From contig JBGAIM010000011.1 in assembly GCA_044225555.1 (NCBI GenBank), positions 124,001 through 188,000 of the forward strand: 64,000 bases of DNA, in the 5' to 3' direction. The stretch's first letter is position 1, and every line of letters starts with the position of its first letter. The notes below the pieces were generated by a model. That model had not been told where the DNA came from, ran no database searches, and saw only the letters and a list, made by a program, of their open reading frames with translations. Shown here one piece after another: positions 1-11,627 of this stretch. The DNA is from JADLHS01 sp044225555 (lineage in GTDB: Bacteria; Verrucomicrobiota; Verrucomicrobiia; Limisphaerales; JADLHS01). The translations under genes and the position numbers were made by a program.

Positions 1-2206
<2,206 letters not shown>

Positions 2207-2281
2207 TATATTTGAGAAACCGTCATTGCTGACGGATACTCGACGAATTGTAATTTTTGCCCAATAATTTACCTATGTGTA

Positions 2282-2294
2282 GTTGTCAAAGAAC
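2282..2294 (-). promoter_or_regulatory. boxA-like antitermination element before 23S
   Basis: The minus strand reads GTTCTTTGACAAC about 75 bases before the 23S 5' end. This matches the boxA core (TGCTCTTTGA-like) found in bacterial rRNA leaders and spacers, where NusB/NusE bind and keep RNA polymerase resistant to termination. Identification rests on the core and its position only. Confidence 0.55.
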
Positions 2295-2363
2295 GGGCCG
2301 AACCGCTACAACTGAGTTTTTTAGACCCAGATGTTTTGCTTCGGTAAAGCGTTTTACAGAAAG

Positions 2364-2440
2364 TGGTGGGCGTGACTGGAGTTGAACCAGTGACCCTGCG
2401 CTTATCAAGCGCATGCTCTAACCAACTGAGCTACACGCCC
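2364..2440 (-). tRNA. tRNA-Ile (GAU)
   Basis: The minus strand folds as a complete 77-base tRNA. It has acceptor stem GGGCGTG/CACGCCC, a D arm with AGCTCAGTTGG, an anticodon stem-loop GCGCTTGATAAGCGC giving anticodon GAU, a T arm GGTTCAACTCC, discriminator A and an encoded CCA at 2364-2366. tRNA-Ile(GAU) between 16S and 23S is standard. Confidence 0.97.
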
Positions 2441-2448
2441 AACAGAGT

Positions 2449-2524
2449 TGGTGGAGCTGAGGAGACTCGAACTCCTGACCTATAGCTTGCAAAGCTACCG
2501 CTCTACCAACTGAGCTACAGCCCC
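2449..2524 (-). tRNA. tRNA-Ala (UGC)
   Basis: The minus strand gives a 76-base tRNA. The acceptor GGGGCTG pairs with CAGCTCC (one G-U pair), the D arm is AGCTCAGTTGG, the anticodon loop in AGCTTTGCAAGCT reads UGC, the T arm has GAGTTCGAGTCTC, and CCA is encoded at 2449-2451. It lies 8 bases from tRNA-Ile. The order 16S-Ala-Ile-23S is one of the two normal spacer arrangements. Confidence 0.97.
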
Positions 2525-2531
2525 ATTTCGG

Positions 2532-2566
2532 GATTTTCGATTTCCGATTTGCGATTTTGGATTTCC
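2532..2566. repeat. Five 7-bp tandem units GATTTNN in the 16S-23S spacer
   Basis: On the plus strand five units follow each other without gaps: GATTTTC, GATTTCC, GATTTGC, GATTTTG, GATTTCC. The first five bases of each unit are constant. The array sits directly on the 5' side of tRNA-Ala in the spacer. No function is evident; a similar loosely periodic sequence continues for about 50 bases. Confidence 0.7.
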
Positions 2567-2630
2567 AAATCCGCAATCAGGTGCTCGTCAATCCGCGATT
2601 AAATCGGAGTTCGATTTCTACCACTGTCTG

Positions 2631-2641
2631 TTCAAAGAGCG
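2631..2641 (-). promoter_or_regulatory. boxA-like element in the 16S-tRNA spacer
   Basis: The minus strand reads CGCTCTTTGAA just downstream of the 16S processing stem, a close match to boxA. It is a second copy of the element seen in the 16S leader at 4430-4439. Confidence 0.55.
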
Positions 2642-2659
2642 TTACTACTCTTCAAAAAC

Positions 2660-2675
2660 TGAATTGTGCGATAAG
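2660..2675 (-). other. 16S rRNA processing stem, 3' strand
   Basis: These 16 bases (CTTATCGCACAATTCA on the minus strand) are the exact reverse complement of 4410-4425 on the other side of 16S. In the precursor transcript the two strands would pair and bring the 16S ends together, the usual RNase III substrate. Pairing is seen in sequence; cleavage is inferred from known rRNA maturation. Confidence 0.8.
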
Positions 2676-2744
2676 CTTCGAACCAATCCCCATCTTGCGA
2701 TGGGTTCGACCTCGGAAGTCCGGTTTTGATCCCGGACCCGTGGT

Positions 2745-4306
<1,562 letters not shown>

Positions 4307-4409
4307 AATAACGTTAGTTTAATTCTTGTCCGATGATTATTCGGACGAATTGCAATTTAAAACTCTCCAAACCAAAGCTACTAACAGCCTTAGCTTGAAG
4401 GGGCTCTTA

Positions 4410-4425
4410 CTTATCGCACAATTCA
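4410..4425 (-). other. 16S rRNA processing stem, 5' strand
   Basis: The plus-strand bases cttatcgcacaattca are perfectly complementary to 2660-2675 beyond the 16S 3' end. This is the leader half of the long stem enclosing 16S in pre-rRNA; weaker pairing extends several bases further. Confidence 0.8.
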
Positions 4426-4429
4426 ATTT

Positions 4430-4439
4430 TCAAAGAGCA
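4430..4439 (-). promoter_or_regulatory. boxA in the rRNA leader
   Basis: The minus strand reads TGCTCTTTGA, a consensus boxA, about 125 bases before 16S and immediately before the processing stem. This is the standard place for assembly of the rRNA antitermination complex. Confidence 0.75.
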
Positions 4440-4570
4440 GCAGGGTGTTTCCACCCGGAAATTCTATGCTGCAAACTCGAATCTGTTTTCCCATTTAGGG
4501 GACAAAAAACCCGAGTGCCGATTCACTACTTTCCAACTCGGCAGCTCAGATTCGAGTTTTAGGAGCGTGG

Positions 4571-4598
4571 AGATTATCTCAACCGCGCCGACTGTCAA
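4571..4598 (-). promoter_or_regulatory. Candidate rRNA promoter P2
   Basis: On the minus strand a perfect -35 TTGACA (4598-4593) is followed after 16 bases by TAATCT (4576-4571); an overlapping GATAAT at spacing 14 is the alternative. Just upstream the strand is rich in A (AAAACAAAAACC), like an UP element. It lies about 265 bases before 16S. The rest of 4307-4720 holds leader sequence and the P1 candidate, with no coding region seen. Confidence 0.5.
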
Positions 4599-4648
4599 CT
4601 TGGTTTTTGTTTTCCAGTCTCACTTCGCCCAAATGGCGAAGGGCGCAC

Positions 4649-4676
4649 AAACTATCAGGAGTGAAATATTGTGCAA
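4649..4676 (-). promoter_or_regulatory. Candidate rRNA promoter P1
   Basis: The minus strand has TTGCAC (4676-4671), a 16-base spacer and TAGTTT (4654-4649). It is preceded by an A/T block (TTTTTTTAAAAAAA, about 4679-4694) that could act as an UP element. It lies about 70 bases upstream of P2 and 45 bases after the mobA stop. Tandem promoters are common for rrn operons. Hexamer matches are moderate. Confidence 0.35.
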
Positions 4677-4720
4677 GAGTTTTTTTAAAAAAATTTCGAC
4701 CGTGCTTTCAGCCAACAAAA

Positions 4721-5344
4721 TCAGGCCAATCTCCTTTGCTTCACCTGTGCCGGTGAATTCCAATTCACAAAAAGGTGTGCCTCATTTTCCGACAAGTCAG
4801 CAAACCGCGCCAACCCATCGGTAACACATCTTTCCGCGAAGGTAGTCATACTGGGCAATTTTGCATTCACGTACGAAGTTTCGTTTCCAAATTCCGCCTG
4901 CCTCGATGCAGAAAAATAATCCCCGATCAGATTGCCAGCCAACCTTGGGTAAAACGCAGCGAGTGGTTCAATCCTGCTCTTCACGCGAGGAATCACTCCC
5001 GCGCTTTCACTACACTGTGACAGCAGTTGTCGCAGCAGTTGCGCGTTGATCTTTGGCATGTCCACAGCCAGAACCAGCAGCAGAGATGACAAGGTCATCG
5101 CAAGCGCGCACTCGATTCCTGCAAGCGGGCCAGCATCAACGAAACGATCGTGCAACACCTGGCAACCGAGCGTGGAGTAATTTGTATCCATGCGACCAGA
5201 GATTAGCACCTCACCTGCTCCGACCTCGCGCGCCAATCGAATTTGCCGCGCCAGTAATGACTCACCATCAATTTGCAGCCACGCCTTGTCCTGTCCCATG
5301 CGCGAAGACTTCCCGCCCGCCAGAATGACAGCGCTGAAGTTCAT
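4721..5344 (-). CDS. mobA: Molybdenum cofactor guanylyltransferase MobA
   Basis: A 207-residue protein that transfers GMP from GTP to molybdopterin to make the guanine dinucleotide form of the cofactor used by DMSO-reductase-family enzymes such as the NasA encoded upstream. It opens with the nucleotidyltransferase signature LAGGKSSRMGQDKA (residues 8-21), then GPLAGI, the metal-binding AVDMP, EPLAAFY and the late FVNWNSP motif. The frame is open further upstream, but ATG at 5344 is chosen because MNFSAVILAGG is the family N-terminus and this ATG overlaps the MOSC gene stop in an ATGA junction. It is the last gene of the nitrate operon; the rRNA promoters follow on the same strand. Confidence 0.92.
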   Translation of the reverse strand: MNFSAVILAGGKSSRMGQDKAWLQIDGESLLARQIRLAREVGAGEVLISGRMDTNYSTLGCQVLHDRFVDAGPLAGIECALAMTLSSLLLVLAVDMPKINAQLLRQLLSQCSESAGVIPRVKSRIEPLAAFYPRLAGNLIGDYFSASRQAEFGNETSYVNAKLPSMTTFAERCVTDGLARFADLSENEAHLFVNWNSPAQVKQRRLA

Positions 5345-5823
5345 GCGCCCACACGCAACACACCACTGGTAAGGATTCGCGCCCGCAAGCCACCTCGACC
5401 ATGCAAGGCCGCTTCTCCCCCATCGCCGATTGCGTGATTCATCCACTGGCACGGACTCCACTCACACACACCTTCGAATTCGATGCCTTGGATCAGGAAT
5501 CGTTCACCAACCAAGGAATTCAAGTCCACGCCGCGCGTGTTGACGTTGCGCCGGGTAACGCCCGGTGATTTGCCGACGAAGTTGAGCTTGGCACAAAGCT
5601 CATCAAAAACTTCGTTCGCAAAAAAAGTGACCTGCCCCTTGTAATTTTCCTTGAAGCCAAAAAATCGGTCACCAAACAGACCCTTTCCTGCTACGCACTC
5701 CCCCTCGTTCACCGCCACAGTAGGAGTGCCGGCAGGGGTTTCATCATGTCTGAAGAAATGGTGCCCCGGCGAAATAAAAATCCCAACGACGCGCAGATTA
5801 GTCGTACCAGATCCTTTCGTCAT
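5341..5823 (-). CDS. MOSC-domain protein
   Basis: A 160-residue protein resembling stand-alone MOSC domains, the fold shared with the molybdenum-cofactor sulfurase C-terminus and YiiM-like proteins, which bind or handle Mo cofactor. Family-type segments are the start RVVGIFISPGHHFF, the GKGLFGDRFFG stretch, NVNTRGVDLNSLVG and the Cys in FEGVCEWSPCQWM near residue 120 that often serves as the active or binding residue. It sits between nirA (47 bases upstream) and mobA (ATGA overlap), so a role in maturing or delivering the cofactor to NasA is likely. Exact activity is unknown. Confidence 0.8.
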   Translation of the reverse strand: MTKGSGTTNLRVVGIFISPGHHFFRHDETPAGTPTVAVNEGECVAGKGLFGDRFFGFKENYKGQVTFFANEVFDELCAKLNFVGKSPGVTRRNVNTRGVDLNSLVGERFLIQGIEFEGVCEWSPCQWMNHAIGDGGEAALHGRGGLRARILTSGVLRVGA

Positions 5824-5870
5824 ATCGCAGCGAGCATAATGTGCGTTCTCTCCCTTGCAATACCGCAGCC

Positions 5871-7571
5871 TTACTCCGCAAACATCTCCTGCAACTGGCC
5901 CACCTCGTGCCGCATTGCAAACTGCTGAAACGTCTCTTTGCCCTGACGGTGTTTGAGATAAGTCCGCAACACTTTCTCCAAGGTCTGCGGCAGTTCCTTG
6001 TTCGTTACGCCGCTGAACACCTGTCGTCCAACCGCCTGGTTCTTTCCAAAACCACCACCGACAAAAACATGATACGCATCCACACTCTCACCGCCGACTT
6101 TTGCTTTCGTGCCGAGGCAGCCAATGTCGCCCATGTAATGTTGCGCGCAGGAGTTCGGACAACCGGTCACGTGGATGTTCACCGGTTGATCAAGTTCCAG
6201 CTTCTTCTCCAGTTGCTTGATGACTTCGAGCGCGTGGCCCTTGGTGTTCGCCTGCGCGAACTTGCAGTAGGAATTCCCCGTGCAAGCGATGACGCCGCTC
6301 GCGAGATTCGACTGCTTGGTGGGCAAACCCGCCTTGTCCAACGCCTTTTTCAGCGTCGGCACGAAGGCATCCGGCACATTCGGGATGATAAAGTTTTGCC
6401 AGACGGTCAGCCGAACCTCGCCGTTGCCGTAAAGCTCCGCCAGTTCCGCCATGCGCAACATCTGCTTCGGCGTGATGTTGCCCACCGGACACGTCGCGCC
6501 TACGTAGCTGAAACCCTTTTGCTTCTGCGGGAAATCGCCGACGTGCGAATGCGCCAACTCCTGCGAGGCCCAGCGCGTCTGCGCCAGATCGTACGACCCA
6601 CGCTTCAAAGTCGTGCCCAGCTTCTTCTCGACGAGCGCGAGATATTCGTCCAACGACATCGTTTCGAGCAGATGTTTGAGCCGCGCCTTCTTGCGGTTGG
6701 TGCGGCAGCCCTTCTCGATAAACACCCGCACGATGGCCACGACGACCTTGTTGATCTCCGCAGGCGGAACGATCACGCCCAGGTCGCGGGAAAAACTCTT
6801 GTGGCCCGTTGCGCCACCGAGCGCGATACGGAACAAGATTTCGTCGCCTATCTTCACAGCCTTGACGCCGATGTCGTTCGTGTCTTCCACCGACCCGATC
6901 AGCCCGCCACCGTCATAGGCGATGTTGAACTTGCGCGGCAGGTTGTAGAACGCGCGATCGTTGATGATAATCTGCCCGAGCTGCTGCACGAACGGCTGCA
7001 CGTCAATCAACTCCACCGGATCAATGCCCGCCGTGGGATTCATCGTCAAATTACGGATGTTGTCGCCGCCCGCGCCGCGCGTATGCAGGCCGATGGCCTG
7101 GATCCGTTGCAGAAACTCCGGCGCATCCTTGGCCTGGATCAGGCGCATCTGGAGATTCGCCCGCGTCGTGACCTGCACGTAACCGCTCGTGAGTTCCTGT
7201 GCGATGCGCGCCAGTTCGCGAAGCTGATACGACTTCAACACCCCGCCCGGAATGCGCAGGCGCGACATGAATGCGTCCTTCACCGGCGTCAGGAAAAACA
7301 GCCCGTGCCATTTGAAGCGGAACAAGTCCTCATTGTCGGGCGCTTTGTTGCCGATGGCGTTCTCGACGAGTTGCTCGTAGGCATCGAGCGGATGCAACTC
7401 GCGCTTGATGCGTTCCTCGGCGATCTCGTCCTCGCGCACCGTGGGCGCCGGTTCGACATCGCTGAAACGTTGCCCGCGCGCCGCCATGCCGGCGAACAGC
7501 CCAGTCAAATACTCCTTCTGCTCGGCACTGAAACCCGCGCTCAAAATGGGTTCGGGTAAAGTCGAATTCAT
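5871..7571 (-). CDS. nirA: Assimilatory nitrite reductase (siroheme/4Fe-4S)
   Basis: A 566-residue siroheme and [4Fe-4S] protein of the nitrite/sulfite reductase hemoprotein family, expected to reduce nitrite to ammonium with six electrons in the cytoplasm. The cluster/siroheme ligands are visible as C430-x5-C436 and C471-x3-C475, and the two-fold ferredoxin-like repeat is complete. Context (NasA, nitrate importer) favours nitrite over sulfite. The N-terminus carries F14-x-A-E-Q with L22, G24 and A27-G28, a segment shared with the diflavin reductase encoded one base upstream, which suggests that protein is its electron donor instead of ferredoxin. One base separates its start from the upstream stop. 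Confidence 0.9.
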   Translation of the reverse strand: MNSTLPEPILSAGFSAEQKEYLTGLFAGMAARGQRFSDVEPAPTVREDEIAEERIKRELHPLDAYEQLVENAIGNKAPDNEDLFRFKWHGLFFLTPVKDAFMSRLRIPGGVLKSYQLRELARIAQELTSGYVQVTTRANLQMRLIQAKDAPEFLQRIQAIGLHTRGAGGDNIRNLTMNPTAGIDPVELIDVQPFVQQLGQIIINDRAFYNLPRKFNIAYDGGGLIGSVEDTNDIGVKAVKIGDEILFRIALGGATGHKSFSRDLGVIVPPAEINKVVVAIVRVFIEKGCRTNRKKARLKHLLETMSLDEYLALVEKKLGTTLKRGSYDLAQTRWASQELAHSHVGDFPQKQKGFSYVGATCPVGNITPKQMLRMAELAELYGNGEVRLTVWQNFIIPNVPDAFVPTLKKALDKAGLPTKQSNLASGVIACTGNSYCKFAQANTKGHALEVIKQLEKKLELDQPVNIHVTGCPNSCAQHYMGDIGCLGTKAKVGGESVDAYHVFVGGGFGKNQAVGRQVFSGVTNKELPQTLEKVLRTYLKHRQGKETFQQFAMRHEVGQLQEMFAE

Positions 7572-7572
7572 C

Positions 7573-9375
7573 TTAATAAACGTCTCGTTGATAGCGCTTG
7601 TCGGCTTTCAATTTTGCCACGTAGGCCTTGGCTTCATCCACGCTCTTACCGCCGACGGTTTCCACAATCTTGTGCAACGTCGCGTCCACATCCTTCGCCA
7701 TTCGGCTCGCATCGCCGCAGACGTAGAAGTGCGCGCCCGCTTCGAGCCAAGACCAAAGTGCGGCCGCGTTCTCCATCATCCGATCCTGCACGTAAATCTT
7801 CCGCTCCTGATCACGCGAGAATGCGAGATCCAGCCGCGTGAGGAAACCGGACTGCTGCCAGCCGGTCAGCAATGCATGATAGAGAAAATCTGTGTCTTTC
7901 CTCTGATCGCCAAAGAATAACCAGTTCTTGCCCTTTGCCCCGGTGGTCAATCGCTCTTCGAGAAAGGCGCGAAATGGTGCGATGCCCGTGCCCGGTCCAA
8001 TCATGATCATCGGCAGATCGGCGTTAGCGGGCGGTTTGAATCCGTGCGATGGCTGCACAAACACTTTTACAAACTCGGCATCACCCACGCGATCGGCGAG
8101 GAAGGTCGACGCCACGCCTTTACGTTCGCGACCGTTACTTTCGTATCGCACCGCACCCACGGTCAGATGCACCTCGCCCGGATGCGCCTTGGGCGACGAG
8201 GAAATCGAGTAAAGCCGCGGCGCGAGTTTCTTGAGCAACGGAAGGAACTCCGCCACTGGCATCGGCGCGGGCAACAGCTCCAGCAGATCAATGACGTGCC
8301 GACCCCACAGCCATTTCTTGAGGTCTTCACGTTTCTCAGGCGCGAGCAAGGCGGCGGGTTCGCTTTGCGGCGCAGCTTTCGCGACCGCCGTAAGCAATTC
8401 CTGCGATGGCTTCGAAATGTCGAAGTGATGCGTCAATGCCTCTCGCAACGACATGCTGTTGGCGCCGAACTTCACGTTCTCGTCCGGCTTGGCCCTGAGC
8501 GCGTTGAGAACATCGTCCACGAGTCCAGGGCAGTTCACTGGAACAACACCCAGCGCGTCGCCCGCTTCGTAAGTGAGTCCGCTGCCGTTCAGCGCGATCT
8601 CGTAATGACGCACTTCTTTGCCCGATCCAGGTTTGTTGAGCAGGATGTTCTTGAGCAACTTGGCTGGGAACGGATTTGCTTTGCCGTAGGCAACGGCGCC
8701 GTCGGTTTTCGGAGCGCCGATTTCCTGATCGGCTCGGGGTGATTGATTTTCGGAACTGGCCGATCTGGAGATCGGCGCTCCATTGGCCGGGCTGCCCAGC
8801 TTGTGCCACAAACCATCAATCCAGCTCTTCGCCGGAGCTTCGTAATCCACGTCGCACTCGCCACGCGGCGCGAGGCGCTTTGCCCCCAGAGCCGCGAGAC
8901 GATCATCAAACTTCTTCGAGGCACCGCAGAAGTCGGAATAGTTTTTGTCGCCAAGACCCAGTACGGCGAAGCTCAAATGTTCCAAACGCGGTGCGGAGTC
9001 GGCCTTGATCCAGTTCCAGAAATTCACCGCGTTATCAGGCGGCTCGCCCTCGCCCCACGTGCTGGAGATAATGACGGCCTTGGTCGCCGTGGCGAAACCG
9101 GCGGATTCAAAATCGTTCAGCGCCGCGAGCTTCGGCATGAACCCACGTGATTCGGATTCCTTCGCGAACTTTTTGGCGAGCTCTTCCGCACTGCCCGTCT
9201 GCGAGCCAAAGAGCACCAGCAACTGTTCGCCCGCTTTCGGCTGAGCGGTATTGAATTGCGGCGCGGGCACCCCGCCGGGCACTTGCGAGAAAAGTCCGGC
9301 GAGAAAACCGTTGAGCCACGCGCGTTGTTCGGCGTTGAACGGAGCGGACTCGGGAATGTGGGGAACATTCGTCAT
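7573..9375 (-). CDS. CysJ-like diflavin (FMN/FAD) NADPH reductase
   Basis: A 600-residue cytoplasmic flavoprotein of the sulfite reductase alpha-subunit type. An N-terminal helix segment (F13-x-A-E-Q, G23, A26-G27) is followed by a flavodoxin domain starting LLVLFGSQTGSAEE (about 53-66), a linker (about 215-260), the FAD domain with RLYSISSSP, and the NADPH domain with IGPGTGIAPFRAF and YVCGDASRMAKDV, ending RYQRDVY as in CysJ. In this operon it most likely passes NADPH electrons to NirA and perhaps NasA. The ATG at 9375 shares one base with the nasA stop; a longer frame upstream lies inside nasA. The linker contains a palindromic repeat read as protein (8711-8781). Confidence 0.88.
   Translation of the reverse strand: MTNVPHIPESAPFNAEQRAWLNGFLAGLFSQVPGGVPAPQFNTAQPKAGEQLLVLFGSQTGSAEELAKKFAKESESRGFMPKLAALNDFESAGFATATKAVIISSTWGEGEPPDNAVNFWNWIKADSAPRLEHLSFAVLGLGDKNYSDFCGASKKFDDRLAALGAKRLAPRGECDVDYEAPAKSWIDGLWHKLGSPANGAPISRSASSENQSPRADQEIGAPKTDGAVAYGKANPFPAKLLKNILLNKPGSGKEVRHYEIALNGSGLTYEAGDALGVVPVNCPGLVDDVLNALRAKPDENVKFGANSMSLREALTHHFDISKPSQELLTAVAKAAPQSEPAALLAPEKREDLKKWLWGRHVIDLLELLPAPMPVAEFLPLLKKLAPRLYSISSSPKAHPGEVHLTVGAVRYESNGRERKGVASTFLADRVGDAEFVKVFVQPSHGFKPPANADLPMIMIGPGTGIAPFRAFLEERLTTGAKGKNWLFFGDQRKDTDFLYHALLTGWQQSGFLTRLDLAFSRDQERKIYVQDRMMENAAALWSWLEAGAHFYVCGDASRMAKDVDATLHKIVETVGGKSVDEAKAYVAKLKADKRYQRDVY
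8711..8781. repeat. REP-like paired palindromes inside the reductase gene
   Basis: Two 23-base arms, 8711-8733 (begins GGAGCGCCGAT) and 8759-8781 (ends ATCGGCGCTCC), are reverse complements with 21 of 23 matches and a 25-base spacer. Each arm is itself a small hairpin (GCCGAT-6-ATCGGC). The layout resembles a bacterial interspersed mosaic element made of two inverted REP units. It falls in the linker after the flavodoxin domain and is translated in frame as a Gly/Ala/Pro/Ser-rich stretch from GAPIS to EIGAP. Confidence 0.75.
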
Positions 9376-11627
9376 CAAATCTTTTGCAGTCGCACCGCAC
9401 AATACTTGTAGCTCGGCTGACGCGAGTGCGGGTCGTATTCGGTGCGGGTCAGTTGGTTCGTGACTTCGTAGTGCATCGGGATAAAGACCTGGCCGGGCTG
9501 CACGGTGGGCGCGATAAACACGGCACAAGCGACACGCGCACGGCGAGACACGACCGCCACCTGAGCATTGGCGATGAGCCCCAACCGCGCGGCGTCGACC
9601 GGGTTTATCTCCACGTACGGGTTGGCCGGATAAAGCGTGCGCAACACCGCGGACTTACCGGTGCGTGTATTGGTGTGCCATTGCGCGCTTGTACCGCGAC
9701 CGGTGAGCATCACGAACGGAAACTCCTCGGACGTCGGCTCCGCCACCGCGCGCGGCGGATCAAACAAAAACCTCGCCTTGCCGTCCGGTGTGAAGAACTT
9801 TCCATCGGCGAACAGGCGGCGTTCCCGCGCTGAGTAAGACTCATCGGACTTATGCGACGCATTGCCTTTGGCAAGAACACGGGCCGAGATCGGGAGTGGC
9901 CATTGGATGCCACCTTCCACGTCCAGATGCTTGTAATCTTCAATGCCCCTGGTATCGCACGGCTGGCCGGCGGAGAGGCGTTTGAGAATCTGGAAGGTCG
10001 CTTCCGGCGACTTCCACTCGGAGAACCATTCGCCGCAGCCCCAGTAGTGCGCGACGAGCTTGAAGATGTTGAAGTCACTCAAGGCTTCGCCGGGCGCGCG
10101 GGAGACTTTCTTGGTCAGGCCGATGCGACGTTCGCTGTTGATGAATGTGCCTTCCTTTTCACCCCAGCCGGCGGCGGGCAACATGAGGTCGGCGCATTGC
10201 GCGGTATCGGTAGTCGTGAACATGTCTTGCACGACGAGGAAGTCGAGTTGCCCGAGAATCTTTTCAACATCGCACGAATTGTTGCCATGCTGCGCGCCCC
10301 AGGAGTGTGTCGGATTCGTTGCAATGACCCAGAGGGCTTTGATTTTTCCGTCGCGAATCCCGTCAATAATTTGATCGTAGGCCCAGGAATTCCTGGCGGG
10401 AATCGCGTCCAGAGGAATGCTCAGCAAGTTGGCAACCTGCCCGCGGTGTTCGGCCTTTAGGAAATCGCGCCCACCAACAAGACTCGTGATGTTCGAGTAA
10501 AGGCGCGAGCCCATTGCGTTGCACTGGCCGGTGATGCTGTTCGCGCCCGTGCCGGGCTTGCCGATATTGCCGGTCATCAAGGCGAGATTGATGATGGCCT
10601 GCGCGGTGCGGACCGCTTCGTGGCTTTGATTCACACCCATCGTCCACCAGAACGAAACGGCATGGCCACGATGAATGCTCTCGGCGCAACGGTAAATTTC
10701 GCCGACGGTCAGACCAGTTTCAGCCGCAACTTTGTCTGGTGTGAACTGTTGGACGAACTCGGCAAACTCGGTGTAGCCCGTCGTGCTGCGCGCAATGAAA
10801 TCGCGGTTCACCCAGCCGTTCTGCACGAGGATATTGGCGAGCCCGTAAAGCAAGGTGAGATCGGACTTGGGCGCAAGCGCGAGATGCTGCGTGGCGTTCA
10901 TCGCGGTCTCGGTGCGGCGCGGATCGATCACGATGATTTGCGGCTGATTCTGATTCCGCAACACTCGTTGCCACATGATCGGATGCGCGATGCACGGATT
11001 CGCACCGATGAAGATCAACGTATCGCTCAACTCGAAGTCGGCGTAGGTGAACGGCGGCGCGTCGAAGCCGAAACTCTGTTTGTAGGCCACGTGCGCGGTG
11101 GCCATGCATTGACGCGTGTTGGAGTCGCAATGCAGCGCGCCCATCCCGAATTTCCAGAGGCAGCCGAGCAAGGCCATTTCCTCTGTGCAAATCTGGCCAG
11201 TGCTGAGAAACGCGACGCTTTCCGGTCCGTGCTCGGCCATGATGGATTTAAACTTCGCGACAAAGGTCTTCATCGCATCGTCCCACGTCGTGGCTTTCAT
11301 CGAGCCATCTGGCTGGCGCAGCAGAGGAACGGTGGCCCGGTCAGGCGCGGACAAACAATTCAACGCCTCCCAGCCCTTCGGACACGCCATGCCGAGATTG
11401 ACGGGATAATCGCTGGTCGGCGTGAGGTTCACCGCAACGCCGTCTTTGAGATGGATGTCGAGCGAACAGCCGGTGGAACAGAAGCCACAGGTCGAACGCG
11501 TGGTGGCATCCGGCTTGAAACGCGCGGGAACCTTGCCCAGCCCGAAATCACCGGGTCGCAGCGTGAGTTCCGCGGTGAGCGGACCATGCCATTGCCGCAG
11601 CAGCGAGTTCTCTCTCACGGCCCTCAT
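9375..11627 (-). CDS. nasA: Assimilatory nitrate reductase catalytic subunit
   Basis: A 750-residue molybdopterin oxidoreductase of the NasA/NapA group, reducing nitrate to nitrite. An N-terminal [4Fe-4S] site is formed by C47, C50, C54 and C82. SNTRQC at 169-174 places a cysteine (C174) where the Mo ligand lies in periplasmic and assimilatory nitrate reductases. The molybdopterin dinucleotide-binding region ends with FIPMHY and NQLTRTEYDP, typical of NasA. No Tat signal is seen, so it should be cytoplasmic. ATG at 11627 overlaps the upstream stop (ATGA). The NasA C-terminal [2Fe-2S] domain present in some families is absent, fitting use of the adjacent Fe-S/membrane subunit and flavoprotein for electrons. 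Confidence 0.9.
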   Translation of the reverse strand: MRAVRENSLLRQWHGPLTAELTLRPGDFGLGKVPARFKPDATTRSTCGFCSTGCSLDIHLKDGVAVNLTPTSDYPVNLGMACPKGWEALNCLSAPDRATVPLLRQPDGSMKATTWDDAMKTFVAKFKSIMAEHGPESVAFLSTGQICTEEMALLGCLWKFGMGALHCDSNTRQCMATAHVAYKQSFGFDAPPFTYADFELSDTLIFIGANPCIAHPIMWQRVLRNQNQPQIIVIDPRRTETAMNATQHLALAPKSDLTLLYGLANILVQNGWVNRDFIARSTTGYTEFAEFVQQFTPDKVAAETGLTVGEIYRCAESIHRGHAVSFWWTMGVNQSHEAVRTAQAIINLALMTGNIGKPGTGANSITGQCNAMGSRLYSNITSLVGGRDFLKAEHRGQVANLLSIPLDAIPARNSWAYDQIIDGIRDGKIKALWVIATNPTHSWGAQHGNNSCDVEKILGQLDFLVVQDMFTTTDTAQCADLMLPAAGWGEKEGTFINSERRIGLTKKVSRAPGEALSDFNIFKLVAHYWGCGEWFSEWKSPEATFQILKRLSAGQPCDTRGIEDYKHLDVEGGIQWPLPISARVLAKGNASHKSDESYSARERRLFADGKFFTPDGKARFLFDPPRAVAEPTSEEFPFVMLTGRGTSAQWHTNTRTGKSAVLRTLYPANPYVEINPVDAARLGLIANAQVAVVSRRARVACAVFIAPTVQPGQVFIPMHYEVTNQLTRTEYDPHSRQPSYKYCAVRLQKI

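Noticed and set aside
5841..7559. A 572-codon open frame on the plus strand opposite nirA
   Set aside because: It mirrors the codon bias of nirA on the other strand; the translation is Arg/His/Leu-rich and resembles no protein, while nirA has all family motifs.
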